This document shows positions 42,249-51,756 of a DNA stretch of 64,000 nt, piece by piece. The stretch's first letter is position 1, and each line of letters begins with the position of its first letter. The position numbers and the translations under genes were made by a program. A model generated the notes under the pieces. It worked only from the letters and a program-made list of their open reading frames with translations, ran no database searches and was not told the DNA's origin. Source of the DNA: Paenibacillus sp. FSL K6-1096 (GTDB lineage: Bacteria; Bacillota; Bacilli; Paenibacillales; Paenibacillaceae); assembly GCF_037977055.1 (NCBI RefSeq), contig NZ_CP150274.1, positions 5,270,001-5,334,000 on the forward strand, written 5' to 3'.

Positions 42249-43907
42249 GTGGCTCGAAGTTTCGGAAGTACAGTTAATAGAATCATAAAAGAAACAGCAA
42301 AAGCACAGCGCGCAGCAGAAAGATCCAGAAATGCTACTATTCGTGAGCAGGAAAGGCATTTAAGACTGCAACGGCAATACGAACGTGAGCAGGAGCGTGC
42401 ACTTAGACAAACGATACGTGAACAAAAGGCATATGAGAAAGAACAAAGAGTGTTATACATAGAAGGGCGTAAAGGAGAAACTAATGATTTAAATGCTGAG
42501 ATCCATTACCGCCTGAACGAATTTAAATCCATTATAAGTGAAACACTCAGTGTGGACGGGAGGTTTTCTTTTGAAACATTATATAAGAAAGATGAATACC
42601 CTGCGTACGTGGAACCCTATGTTAAGCCAGTTCCTGCAAACTCTGTACCGGTGAGAGAACACTATTTTGGAAGAGTAGCTACGGAACCCCCTTTTATAGA
42701 GAGGATCATTGGCTTAGGGAAAAAGGCGCGCCTGAAGGTTATTGAAGCAGCGGAGAAAGAGTACAAGTATGCTCTTCGTGAATATGAAGCTGCAGAAATG
42801 AGAAGAAGTGAACGGATTAAGGAAAATGATATTTTTCTCAGCACTGCAAGAGAAGAATATGACGAGGCAAAGCGCTTGTATCTCGAGGAAATAGCTTCTT
42901 ATAATAGCTCAATTGATGATTTTAAGAATAACTATTTCAATAAAGAAAAAGAGGAAATAGAAGCTTACAACACTCTGGTTTTGGAACGATCCAATTACGG
43001 TGACATCTTTCCGCAAACCTTTGATATGTTTTATTTGGAAGAGAGCAAAGAATTATTAGTAGAGTATGATTTACCTGATGTGACAACTGTGCCACAGAAT
43101 AAGGAATATAAGTATATACAGAGCCGGGATGAGATTAAAGGGGTTCCTTTTAAACCCAAAGAATTGAATGAAATCTATTCTATACTTGTAGCTTCAATAG
43201 CCCTCAGGACACTTCATGAGCTGTTTGAAGCTGACCAAGGCGGACATTTGGATTCCATAGTGTTTAATGGAGTGGTATCTACAGTGGATTTAAGTACAGG
43301 GCTCGACATCCGGCCGTGTATATTAACCATTCAGACCCGTAAAGAAGAATTTATGAAATTCGATCTCGCTAGAGTTGATATTCTTGCCTGTGTTAAAGGT
43401 TTAAAAGCACAACTTTCTCCTTCAGTAACTGAACTAACCCCTGTCAAACCTATTGTCGATCTTGTCATGTATGATAAACGATTTGTAAATGAAAGAGATA
43501 TGATATCTACACTTGATTCTCGGACTAACCTTTTGCACATGGACCCTTTTGATTTTGAACACCTGGTATGTAACCTGTTTTCGAAAATTGGTCTTGAATC
43601 CAAACTGACGCGTTCTAGCCGAGATGGTGGAGTGGATGTGATTGCTTTTGACCCGCGCCCTGTCTTTGGTGGGAAATATGTGATTCAGGCAAAAAGATAT
43701 AAAAATACTGTAGAGATAGCTGCAGTCCGCGACTTGTACGGTACCATGATGAACGAGAATGCATCGAAGGGGATTTTGGTGACTACATCAACGTATGGAC
43801 CTGATGCCAGAAGCTTTGCCAAGGACAAGCCTATTGAGTTAATTGATGGCCGGGTGCTTCTGCATATGTTAGAGGAGCAGGGAATTTATGCGAAGATACA
43901 GTTGTGA
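42249..43907 (+). CDS. Mrr-type restriction endonuclease with long coiled-coil N-terminus
   Basis: A 552-residue protein. Residues 1-240 are rich in Arg/Glu/Lys heptads and form coiled coils; the first 75 residues are strongly basic and helical. A middle region (240-415) is not recognised. The C-terminal 115 residues are an Mrr_cat PD-(D/E)xK nuclease: FEHLVCNLFSKIGLESKLT, then DGGVDVIAF near 458 and the catalytic QAKRYK near 480, followed by GILVTTSTYGPDA. It should cut DNA, perhaps modified DNA (type IV-like). GTG 42249 has GGAGG seven bases upstream; GTG 42243 overlaps it. AT-richer than the flanking core genes. Confidence 0.8.
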   Translation: MARSFGSTVNRIIKETAKAQRAAERSRNATIREQERHLRLQRQYEREQERALRQTIREQKAYEKEQRVLYIEGRKGETNDLNAEIHYRLNEFKSIISETLSVDGRFSFETLYKKDEYPAYVEPYVKPVPANSVPVREHYFGRVATEPPFIERIIGLGKKARLKVIEAAEKEYKYALREYEAAEMRRSERIKENDIFLSTAREEYDEAKRLYLEEIASYNSSIDDFKNNYFNKEKEEIEAYNTLVLERSNYGDIFPQTFDMFYLEESKELLVEYDLPDVTTVPQNKEYKYIQSRDEIKGVPFKPKELNEIYSILVASIALRTLHELFEADQGGHLDSIVFNGVVSTVDLSTGLDIRPCILTIQTRKEEFMKFDLARVDILACVKGLKAQLSPSVTELTPVKPIVDLVMYDKRFVNERDMISTLDSRTNLLHMDPFDFEHLVCNLFSKIGLESKLTRSSRDGGVDVIAFDPRPVFGGKYVIQAKRYKNTVEIAAVRDLYGTMMNENASKGILVTTSTYGPDARSFAKDKPIELIDGRVLLHMLEEQGIYAKIQL

Positions 43908-43946
43908 ACTTGCGAAAATTCCTTAAAGAGAGAGAAAGGTATATTA

Positions 43947-44687
43947 ATGGATACAATATTAAAAATTGTGCTCAGTGGTACGATCCCAATACTTATAAAC
44001 TTAGTGATAAAAGCATTAACATCTTCGAGTTTTGATAATTTATTTTATTTGAAGCATCAGAAAATACAACAACGAATTATTTTATATGTGGTACTTGGGG
44101 TTCTTCTTTTAGCTTACGGTTCATTACTAACTGCAATCTATGCTTCATTTGCAAAAATGAAATACACCATTGTCGTAGCCGCAAGCAGCATAGTCTTATT
44201 CTTAATAGGGATTATAATTTTAGGAATTCTATGCTCCATTAAATGGATGAAGGGAAAGTGGTCAGTCAAAAAATTTACTTTATCAGAAACCAAGGCTAAC
44301 CGACTAACCTTTACCATCTTCATGTGTAACATGGTTGTATTTGCAGTATCATTTTATAACACACTCAACCTAACTGATTTGGAGAGAATAGAACATGTAG
44401 CTAAGATTCTCATCTGTATAGGACAGTTTTATTTATACGCATTTCTTATATTAAAATCTTATTTTTACTTGATAGACTTTACCCGACATCAGTGGAATTA
44501 TGTCATTTCACCAACTCCAGAAGACATTGATAAAAGGTATCTTTATGTTCTTTATTCACTATCACCAACTCAAATGGTGTTATCGGAGAGCAACGAAAAT
44601 GTAGAAAATCCGTCGAGTGTTTATTTGTTTGATATTACTAAGCAGACGTATATTCATTTTGAGAGAGTGGCTACGTTGAAAGGGTGA
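43947..44687 (+). CDS. Hypothetical multi-span membrane protein next to the Mrr gene
   Basis: A 246-residue protein with about five membrane segments (near 6-24, 45-66, 76-98, 121-140 and 150-172) and a soluble C-terminal tail of 70 residues ending in beta-rich VYLFDITKQTYIHF. Not recognised. It starts 40 bases after the nuclease gene with AGAGAGAAAGG upstream, so both are probably co-expressed. Pairing of a nuclease with a membrane protein is seen in defence systems, but no role can be assigned. No gene is seen in the following 44688-44921. Confidence 0.65.
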   Translation: MDTILKIVLSGTIPILINLVIKALTSSSFDNLFYLKHQKIQQRIILYVVLGVLLLAYGSLLTAIYASFAKMKYTIVVAASSIVLFLIGIIILGILCSIKWMKGKWSVKKFTLSETKANRLTFTIFMCNMVVFAVSFYNTLNLTDLERIEHVAKILICIGQFYLYAFLILKSYFYLIDFTRHQWNYVISPTPEDIDKRYLYVLYSLSPTQMVLSESNENVENPSSVYLFDITKQTYIHFERVATLKG

Positions 44688-44921
44688 AAAGTTGACAATC
44701 GTAGAAATGACAGCAGATGATATCGACTTTTATAATATAGTCTTTGGAATTAGATCAAGAGTTGGTTTGTAGGAGCTTCTTGCTTTAGATGGTAGTGGTT
44801 ATTAATTAAGCTAATACCAATCGACAAAAAGAGTAAAACGCTAATTTGTTTGAAGTGTTAAGTCAAATACTAATTAATTTTCGTCTTGTATAAAAATCAA
44901 TAAATAGAGGTGGAGTAAAAA

Positions 44922-45206
44922 ATGGAAAATCAGAATAAGAGCATTACTGAGATTCTAAATAGAATCGAAAGGCTTTTTGAAGCGGCTAGTTTAGCATCAA
45001 CTAAAGCAGATGCTAAACCTTTTCTCAACGAAATAAGATCACTAGAAGTTACTTTAAATTTAACCCCCTATCTAAGGATAGCTTTTAATGAATTTTTGGC
45101 ATATGCGGAGGATGCTTCTGGTCAAGTGAAAGAAAAAGAGCACTGGAAAGCAGCTGCTGAACAAAGCCTATACAAATTAACTTCTGGATTAAATAGAAAC
45201 AAGTAA
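44922..45206 (+). CDS. Small hypothetical helical protein
   Basis: A 94-residue protein, mostly predicted helices (NKSITEILNRIERLFEAASL and the central LNEIRSLEVTL), no membrane segment and no known domain. A GAGGTGGAG ribosome site lies eight bases upstream. AT-rich like its neighbours. It lies between the membrane protein and the 212-residue unknown gene in the island. Confidence 0.6.
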   Translation: MENQNKSITEILNRIERLFEAASLASTKADAKPFLNEIRSLEVTLNLTPYLRIAFNEFLAYAEDASGQVKEKEHWKAAAEQSLYKLTSGLNRNK

Positions 45207-45311
45207 AACAATAATCATTAACTCCAACTAAAAACATTTCTATTGAGTCTTTTCGGGAGGAGAAAGTAGCTTGTAGTTTTATAAAAATGAGCAGCGCTCA
45301 TAGGAGGAGCT

Positions 45312-45950
45312 ATGGCTAACATTTTTGAAAATTTAAAGTTATTAAAAAAGGATATGGAAGATAGAAGTTGGGTAATTGAGTCGTTTATATTTAGCTATAA
45401 CAATGAAGATTTTATCGTATTAGTAAAGTTGTTTGTGGAAAATGAAAAAAAGAAAGAAAAATACGCACTATTAAAATTAGAATTTTTAAGACAGTCTGAT
45501 TTAAAGAGTAGCCTGCAAGTCGAAGCAAACTCTAATGCATTGTTTATTGATACAAAAAGACTGAGAGAGTATTTTAAAATAGAATATAATGAAAATCTGG
45601 GAGATATACTTCGACAATTTAAGGAATATTTTTCGAGGTTCATTCCCAAAGAGGTGGTTGAAGATAAGACTGATGAACAATTGAGAGCAATTGTTGCTTC
45701 TTTGAGTAAAAGTGATTCTGAAAACCCTAATAAATTGTATTGCTATCAAGTTAGGAGGAATGGATGTAAATCGGATGGAACGTTAGCTCAAAGAAGTCTT
45801 TACAATGATAATAAGGCTAGAATCTTACGACCATTTTTGTATTCAAAATTAAAAAAGGAAAAAAATATAAGTTTTTGTTTTTCGGAAAATGAAAATGATG
45901 AAAATACTAATGAAACAATATTGGCAAATTGGGTTAAGAACAAGCAATGA
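45312..45950 (+). CDS. Hypothetical protein, possibly DUF6037-like
   Basis: A 212-residue soluble protein, strikingly AT-rich compared with the genes on both sides. The start (ENLKLLKKDMEDRSWVIESF, then FSYNNEDFIVLVKLF) resembles what I remember of the DUF6037 family, which occurs in defence islands; that match is from memory and unsure. The C-terminal part has RNGCKSDGTLAQRSLYNDNKA, basic and possibly nucleic-acid facing. AGGAGGAGC precedes the ATG. Confidence 0.6.
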   Translation: MANIFENLKLLKKDMEDRSWVIESFIFSYNNEDFIVLVKLFVENEKKKEKYALLKLEFLRQSDLKSSLQVEANSNALFIDTKRLREYFKIEYNENLGDILRQFKEYFSRFIPKEVVEDKTDEQLRAIVASLSKSDSENPNKLYCYQVRRNGCKSDGTLAQRSLYNDNKARILRPFLYSKLKKEKNISFCFSENENDENTNETILANWVKNKQ

Positions 45951-46315
45951 AGTATTGGCTCACATTTTATTATCTTAGACTACTTCCATTCAAGTGATAA
46001 ACAGCTTGGACGTAGGCAGGCTGTTTTTTGGATTTTTCGAAAATGAGTTTGCATTTACAAGAAAACTAGCATTGACTCATATTATGATGAATTTATTTCC
46101 ATTCAGTAAGTTCATTGAAATAATATAGCCATGTTACAAAGTATATATAGGAGTCAAATGATATCAGTAGATGATAAGCTACCGAGAAAGTAGTGAACAT
46201 TTTTCAATTACGCATAGAAATTCATTAAATATGTCTTTTTTCTCTTGTATACTACAATAACAGAGGGATATTTACCTATATTGTCGAACTTTTCTTAAGG
46301 AAAGAGGATACAAGT
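45951..46315 (+). other. Intergenic region before the McrBC-like operon
   Basis: 365 bases without a gene. A weak terminator with AACAGC/GCTGTT arms and a T-run lies at 45999-46029. The rest is AT-rich and probably carries the promoter of the following three-gene operon; no clear -35/-10 pair stands out. Confidence 0.5.
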
Positions 46316-47602
46316 ATGACAGAAGTGGAATGGTTTGTCTCGATTTTGAGCCCAAATGATATGAAAATGATTGGGCGTCTGATTCCTGGTTTTCCAACCG
46401 ATCTTGTGACACCTGGACGATTACGGGAACAGTTGGAAAGGGCATTAGTCCTGGGATACAAAAAACAAGGGAATAAGGGTACCCAAAGGGCTTCCATTAA
46501 TATTCGAGAACTATATATGAAACTTGGGAATGATTATGTAACCCGAAAGCCTGACTTGAAGCAAATCAACCTCCAGGCAACCTTATTCAAATTGCGTACC
46601 GCCTCCCGTCTTCGCCCGATGCATGCCGTAGGAATCTTGTATTTTTTATACGGTAGTGAATTTGACAATATTCTTCATCTGATGATGGAGAATACTACAA
46701 ACAAGGTAGATTTCCTTGAGGGTATCGGCACCTCTGGAGAAATGAGTGAAATAGAGAAAATTGAGATTATCCTAGGCATTACACAAAAGAGCAGAATATC
46801 CCAAGTTCGAGAATTGTTTGAGAATTTCGCCCATACGGCTAAGATTGAAGGAGCAGTTCCTGCAGTGACCAACGAACATGAGCTTCTCCAAGCCCTGACC
46901 ACAGCCGACAGGTTTGACAGCTTACTTCTGCTGGTCCAATTTTGCTTGTCCCAAAAAGATTGGGAACAAAACAATATTCGTCCCTTGCTCCTTTATGCAG
47001 AAACAGAATACTACAGTTACCTAATTGAGAATACCAAGAAATCACACCAGTACGAAAAATCCCAAACTGCTATACTTCATCAAAAGGAACAGCAACAGTG
47101 GGAAGAGGAAAGGAACGATCTCTCCAAACAGATCAATACTCTTACAAAGAACATGAACCAATTTGAAAAGACATTGATAGAGAAGGAAAATGAGCTCATT
47201 GATTGTCAAAAGAAAAAGGAAGAAGAACTACGCCCGTACACCGAACTTCTCATCCTTATAAAAGAACAGCTTTCAGTTCCTCTGTTGTTTGTAGCTCCTA
47301 ATTCCGAATACCTGTGGGCTCAGCTTCTTCAATGTGAGGTTTTATCAAAAGAACAGCTGTTGAGCATGGGGAAAACGAAATGGAAAGGTTATGATAATCA
47401 TGTCTTTTTTATTCTACGCTACGCCGTTGATTCCACTGCAGAATGGAGAACACTCCAAACGCTGCTCGAGGCCAATAATATTCGCTATTTTGAGTTGATG
47501 GACTATAACGAACTCGATCATTTCCAACAGTTAATCAGCCATATTAAGTTTCTTCGAGAGGAGATCTATGATGATGAGCTTAGCTATGAATACCATAACT
47601 GA
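46316..47602 (+). CDS. Coiled-coil protein, first gene of an McrBC-like operon
   Basis: A 428-residue protein that I do not recognise. The N-terminal 220 residues are mostly helical (FPTDLVTPGRLREQLERAL, then LRTASRLRPMHAVGILYFLYG). Residues about 245-310 form a strong coiled coil (QQQWEEERNDLSKQINTL). The C-terminal 110 residues alternate strands and helices (VPLLFVAPNSEYLWAQL, HVFFILRYAVDSTAEWRTL), somewhat like the small Rossmann-type DUF2325 fold, a weak impression. Its end overlaps the McrB-like gene by 35 bases, so it is translated together with that restriction pair and is probably a dedicated subunit. Confidence 0.75.
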   Translation: MTEVEWFVSILSPNDMKMIGRLIPGFPTDLVTPGRLREQLERALVLGYKKQGNKGTQRASINIRELYMKLGNDYVTRKPDLKQINLQATLFKLRTASRLRPMHAVGILYFLYGSEFDNILHLMMENTTNKVDFLEGIGTSGEMSEIEKIEIILGITQKSRISQVRELFENFAHTAKIEGAVPAVTNEHELLQALTTADRFDSLLLLVQFCLSQKDWEQNNIRPLLLYAETEYYSYLIENTKKSHQYEKSQTAILHQKEQQQWEEERNDLSKQINTLTKNMNQFEKTLIEKENELIDCQKKKEEELRPYTELLILIKEQLSVPLLFVAPNSEYLWAQLLQCEVLSKEQLLSMGKTKWKGYDNHVFFILRYAVDSTAEWRTLQTLLEANNIRYFELMDYNELDHFQQLISHIKFLREEIYDDELSYEYHN

Positions 47603-49583
47603 AAATGAAAGGAGGGATATTTCAAACTGTATATTACTGGGGAAACTTATAGAAGACTATGACGATAATATTCCAGGCCTTGGGATAACACGAACAGCTA
47701 TTACGTACCGATCAGACGACCGAGTCGTTATTTACATACAACCCCTTTCCGATGAACCGAAACTTCTCAGGAGATTAGGGAAAGATCCTAAGGGTGTATA
47801 TATTACATTTGATAACCGCAGCCAAGCATTTTTTCGATCAATTAAATATCCTTACGGTGAAAATAATGTCAATTTGAAAATGGAATTCTTAAAGAATCAT
47901 TTGAAGGATAGACTTATCTTATTTCGTCCCCAATTAAATTATCGTACAGATGGCACTCAGAATTTTCATTATAATTTTGATTTCGTTTGGGTGGGAGACA
48001 AGATTGAAAGTGACTGCTACTACGCAGTTCCTTACGTTGAACGTAACTTGTCTTCCCAGCGGTTTGAAAAATTTCTTACAGAAACAAATAAATTTGCTCC
48101 ATTTACCATGCTCAATTATCCTAACCTCATGGATTCGCCAGAATTTATACTTTGTGACAAACAGATCTACTATTTGACTGATCCAGATGCTCTGGGAACC
48201 AATCCAGAGAATCGGAAATTGTATTTTTGCAAGAAACCCGGTGATATTTACCGGATGGATCTGCCAGCGGATTGGCAGGACAATACCCGCGCAGCTTATC
48301 AAGACCTTGTATTCATTACAGAACAATATCGAATGGAGCTTAAACGATTATTTGCTGAACAGGGCCGCCCTATTAACGAAGAGCGTATCGTAATACCCGA
48401 GCGCTCGCTGGTCAATAGCATCACCGAGCGAGGGAGTCGTACTGATGAACAGCCGTTAGACGTTACGATGAAGTTGACCGAGATTAACTTCATTAATAGG
48501 CTGAAACATATGGCTCAGGCCGAGGATTTATTTTATGAAGACCATGATCTTTACAATTTTCATACTGCATTAAAAACAAACTTTATTACTATCTTGGGCG
48601 GGATGTCTGGAACCGGAAAAACTAGACTCGCTACCCTCTATGCCCAAGCTCTTGGTCTTACGATAAACGATGACTGTTTAGTCATTCCCGTTAGCCCTTC
48701 TTTTACTGAACCAGCTGATATCTTGGGCTATCTTAATCATCAACTTGCCATCTATGTGGAAAGCGAAACAGGCTTAGTATCCTTTTTAAAAAAAGCTTCA
48801 GAGAACACAGACAAACTTTATATGGTAATATTTGACGAAATGAATTTGGGTCAGGTCGAACATTATTTTAGTCCGTTCATTTCGTTGTTGGAAATGAATG
48901 AAAAAGATCGGCATCTAACCCTCTTTAGTGAAAATTCCATCTGCCGGGACAAGACCTTTTTTCCCCGGATTCAGATAGGCAACAACGTGATTTTTGTGGG
49001 AACGGCAAATTTTGATGAGACCACCAAAGATTTCAGTAAACGTCTTCTCGACCGCGCCAATGTTATCCAACTGGAAAAGATGGATCTTACTCGTGCAGCC
49101 ACAATCCCTCATGTGGAGCAAAGTGAATTCTTCGGCGATGGAGAACTAGTGGATGCTGTCCTTTACCGTAACAAGTGGACCGAAAAGTCTAAAGGAATCC
49201 TAGACTTGGAGGCTGAAGAAATGACATTCTTGGACGATCTTCATATACTGATGTCCAATGTCGATGCTCAAACGGGAGTTTCTTTCCGGGTAGTCACTGC
49301 GATTAGCAATTATCTCAAGAACATTCCAAAAGATGAAAGTGGCAATCCACTGCTTACACGATACCGAGGTTTAGATTACCAAGTGAAGCAGCGGTTGTTA
49401 ACGAAATTACGTGGGCATCGCGAGCAGTTAGAGAACCTAATTGGAACCTTCGATTTTTCCATGAGTGCCTACAAACCGGGGGATCTTGGCGCCATGTTTG
49501 AAGATGAGCAGAGTTGGAAGTATTCTCGAGAGTATCTGATTCAAAAAGCGAAAGAGTTGACTCGGAATGGCTATACACTATAA
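47568..49583 (+). CDS. McrB-like AAA+ NTPase
   Basis: A 671-residue protein. Residues 1-310 are a family-specific N-terminal region that could recognise DNA or a trigger; no EVE or PUA-like motif is obvious. The AAA+ domain has Walker A GGMSGTGKT near 345, Walker B VIFDEMNLGQVEHYF near 420 (McrB-type DExN) and the sensor segment VIFVGTANFDETTKDFSKRLLDRA near 475-500, given in part as GTANFDETTKDFSKRLLDRA. It should form a ring that translocates DNA and drives the nuclease subunit. The start cluster ATGATGATG follows GAGGAG four to ten bases upstream. It overlaps both neighbours. Confidence 0.85.
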   Translation: MMMSLAMNTITENERRDISNCILLGKLIEDYDDNIPGLGITRTAITYRSDDRVVIYIQPLSDEPKLLRRLGKDPKGVYITFDNRSQAFFRSIKYPYGENNVNLKMEFLKNHLKDRLILFRPQLNYRTDGTQNFHYNFDFVWVGDKIESDCYYAVPYVERNLSSQRFEKFLTETNKFAPFTMLNYPNLMDSPEFILCDKQIYYLTDPDALGTNPENRKLYFCKKPGDIYRMDLPADWQDNTRAAYQDLVFITEQYRMELKRLFAEQGRPINEERIVIPERSLVNSITERGSRTDEQPLDVTMKLTEINFINRLKHMAQAEDLFYEDHDLYNFHTALKTNFITILGGMSGTGKTRLATLYAQALGLTINDDCLVIPVSPSFTEPADILGYLNHQLAIYVESETGLVSFLKKASENTDKLYMVIFDEMNLGQVEHYFSPFISLLEMNEKDRHLTLFSENSICRDKTFFPRIQIGNNVIFVGTANFDETTKDFSKRLLDRANVIQLEKMDLTRAATIPHVEQSEFFGDGELVDAVLYRNKWTEKSKGILDLEAEEMTFLDDLHILMSNVDAQTGVSFRVVTAISNYLKNIPKDESGNPLLTRYRGLDYQVKQRLLTKLRGHREQLENLIGTFDFSMSAYKPGDLGAMFEDEQSWKYSREYLIQKAKELTRNGYTL

Positions 49584-51456
49584 AGAATTTTTACCTTTTC
49601 AGTTGGATTTTATAGCTGGGAGAGAAGGGAATCTGGAACTTCCGATAAAGGTTTTTTGGGACGCTGAAAACGAATTAGACCACACCCAGTTTCAAACCAT
49701 TCACGAAAACGTCCCGCTTTCTGTTCGTTTTGTTGCGTCCGAAGGAGCCGTACCTGCAGATAGTGAATTATGGATCGAAACTGCCTCGTTTAATGAAGTC
49801 GGAGAAAACAGGTCGTTTTCTATCCCAATTTCCTGCGAAAGTCGGCAAACCCATCTTTATTCTCACGAAACAAACGCTCCGGGACAAGAAACATTCCCTT
49901 GGAGGATGGGCCATTATATTGTCAAAATTCATACCGGATCAACGACGTATTTCACAGGAATACAGGTCATTCCGAACAACTTGACTTTACAACAAGTACA
50001 TGAAATTCAGAACAGGCTGGAAAGTGAAGTCGAGGGGCTCTGTCATGAACTGATCTTAAGCCAGCGATCGTTTGCAGAACCTGAGCAAAACGAGATTGCG
50101 GAGCGATGGTATTACGATTACGCGATGTGGATCCTGGATAAAAAACAGTCGATACAAGGTTTCCTTTACGCTATCGAACGGAAGCCGCAAGATGAGGTGC
50201 ATACCTCCTACCGAAATTCCAACCAAGTCAAACGGCAGGATGCCCGTACCGAACGCTGGTCCCAGACATCCAATGGTATGGCCGTAAATCAAGGTCTTTC
50301 GCCGGGTCCCTTTACGCTTAACCGTTTGAAAGATATTACGTTAGACACATCGGCGAACCGATGGATGAAGAAAATCATCACAATGTGGAAGAAGGAGTTG
50401 ATGGAGGTTTCCCAACTCCTTACCAGCGATATTATCACGATGATTCAGGAAGAAACACTTCTGTCTCAAACAATGCAGCAGGCTAATAATCTTACTCTAC
50501 GTATGGAGCGGGTACAAAATGTTTACCAGCGCTATCGTAGAACTTCTCGCAGCCAGTTTTTTATTGCCCAGAATAAACGAAATGCTTTGCAGAAACGAAG
50601 ACTCATTATAGTCGAATGGGTTAATGTGCTTAAGGCACTTATTGGCCGCTTTTCCTTCTTTTTGACTCAGCCTTTCGTTCTCGACGTCGGAGAGATTGGG
50701 GCTAAGCCTATCCTGAAACAGCGGGATTACTTCCGTCTTAATGAGTTGTTTGAAGAGAGTAGAAACCTCAAGAAAGATGAGGGGAGCTCCCGTTTGTATA
50801 AAAAGTTCCCGCGCCCAACTTGGCGCGTATACGAATACTTTGTCTTCTTTCAAATGCTGGATATTTTTCAAGACCTAAACTATATGATCGTGGAGGGTTT
50901 ACCCTCTCGGATGGAGAGTTTCCATGTGGAGGGTATAGCAGAGGGAGCACGAGTCGTATTGGAAAACGAGCATGGCCAAGTTCACGTTTGGTTCAACAAG
51001 TTGCTTCCTTATACATGGGAGGACGCCAGGCGGCAAGGAGAATCATTCTACTTGTTCGGTGAACATCGCTGGCCGGACCTTCGAGTAGATTATTATGTCC
51101 GAAAGGGCCCAAGCACATTTGAGTTCAGCAAGCACTCAATAGTGGCCGATGCCAAGTTAATCAAGTTCCGTCACCTTCATAATATGGACGGACTTCCGAC
51201 AAAGACCCAGGCCCAACTCATTGCCTACTCCGGTATTTTCTTTCAGGAATCAAGACGCCCCGTAGTAGATAGGGTTCTTTGTCTATATGCCGGATTGGGT
51301 GAACCTCGTGAGGCTGTAAGACATGTTCATCCTGTCTCCTTTATCCAGCTCTTTCCGGACCCTACTGATTTAGATGATGTTTGGGGGTATGAAGAGCTTA
51401 GAGAAATTATGATGTCTTGGCTACTAGAAGATGTTGGGGTTCCGGTTCAACCATAA
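49567..51456 (+). CDS. DUF2357 / McrC-like PD-(D/E)xK nuclease
   Basis: A 629-residue protein. The N-terminal 350 residues match the DUF2357 pattern of McrC relatives (as in LlaJI-type R2 subunits): a beta-rich start and a long helical stalk (SQLLTSDIITMIQEETLLSQ, given in part). The C-terminal nuclease has PDLRVDYYVR near 502 and VADAKLIKFRH near 525, fitting D-x(n)-D-x-K, then QAQLIAYSGIFFQ. It overlaps the AAA+ gene by 17 bases. Together the pair should cut DNA in an NTP-dependent way, like type IV restriction. Confidence 0.85.
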   Translation: MAIHYKEFLPFQLDFIAGREGNLELPIKVFWDAENELDHTQFQTIHENVPLSVRFVASEGAVPADSELWIETASFNEVGENRSFSIPISCESRQTHLYSHETNAPGQETFPWRMGHYIVKIHTGSTTYFTGIQVIPNNLTLQQVHEIQNRLESEVEGLCHELILSQRSFAEPEQNEIAERWYYDYAMWILDKKQSIQGFLYAIERKPQDEVHTSYRNSNQVKRQDARTERWSQTSNGMAVNQGLSPGPFTLNRLKDITLDTSANRWMKKIITMWKKELMEVSQLLTSDIITMIQEETLLSQTMQQANNLTLRMERVQNVYQRYRRTSRSQFFIAQNKRNALQKRRLIIVEWVNVLKALIGRFSFFLTQPFVLDVGEIGAKPILKQRDYFRLNELFEESRNLKKDEGSSRLYKKFPRPTWRVYEYFVFFQMLDIFQDLNYMIVEGLPSRMESFHVEGIAEGARVVLENEHGQVHVWFNKLLPYTWEDARRQGESFYLFGEHRWPDLRVDYYVRKGPSTFEFSKHSIVADAKLIKFRHLHNMDGLPTKTQAQLIAYSGIFFQESRRPVVDRVLCLYAGLGEPREAVRHVHPVSFIQLFPDPTDLDDVWGYEELREIMMSWLLEDVGVPVQP

Positions 51457-51486
51457 TGGCCATTGTTGTATAGGGTTTCCAAGCCT

Positions 51487-51572
51487 GAATTGACTATAAA
51501 AGGTACGAAGAGGGACGCTTAAGTCGTGCCCGGATTGTTGAGAAACCCACGGCTTTGAGCCGTCGGGTTTAT
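51487..51572 (+). mobile_element. Possible IS200/IS605-type right-end remnant
   Basis: GAAACCCACGGCTTTGAGCC followed by GTCGGGTTT forms a hairpin (51543-51570) that closely resembles the right-end hairpins of IS200/IS605 TnpB elements. No tnpA or tnpB remains. It could alternatively be the terminator of the McrC-like gene. Confidence 0.35.
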
Positions 51573-51609
51573 GTTTATAATTCAAATATTTATGACATCG
51601 CATTGTGTC

Positions 51610-51756
51610 CATAACCTCAAGAAATTCGACAACACCGGCGAAGACATGGAGGACCTGATCTCTATCGGCACCATCGGACTGATCAAGGCCATCGAGAGCT
51701 ACCGCCCGAACAAGGGCACGAAGCTGTATCATGAGTTTTATAAGGCGAAGCGGTGA
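51610..51756 (+). pseudogene. Partial sigK copy 2 with two in-frame deletions
   Basis: 51618-51726 matches sigK 41581-41689 with only two mismatches and then jumps directly to the sigK 3' end. The lost 366 bases (122 codons) lie between two GAAGCTG direct repeats of the intact gene. At the left edge CATAACCT is joined to CAAGAAATTC, a 21-base deletion relative to sigK. Upstream sequence is unrelated to sigK. What remains codes for parts of region 2 plus the last residues YHEFYKAKR and cannot be a working sigma factor. Confidence 0.85.

Noticed and set aside
44688..44921. Possible small gene between the membrane protein and the 94-residue gene
   Set aside because: Only very short open stretches without ribosome sites are present.
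28667..46288. Perfect Spo0A-box octamers TTGTCGAA at about 28667, 42119 and 46281
   Set aside because: An 8-mer is expected about twice on two strands of 64 kb, so three hits are not strong evidence, although 46281 lies just upstream of the McrBC-like operon.
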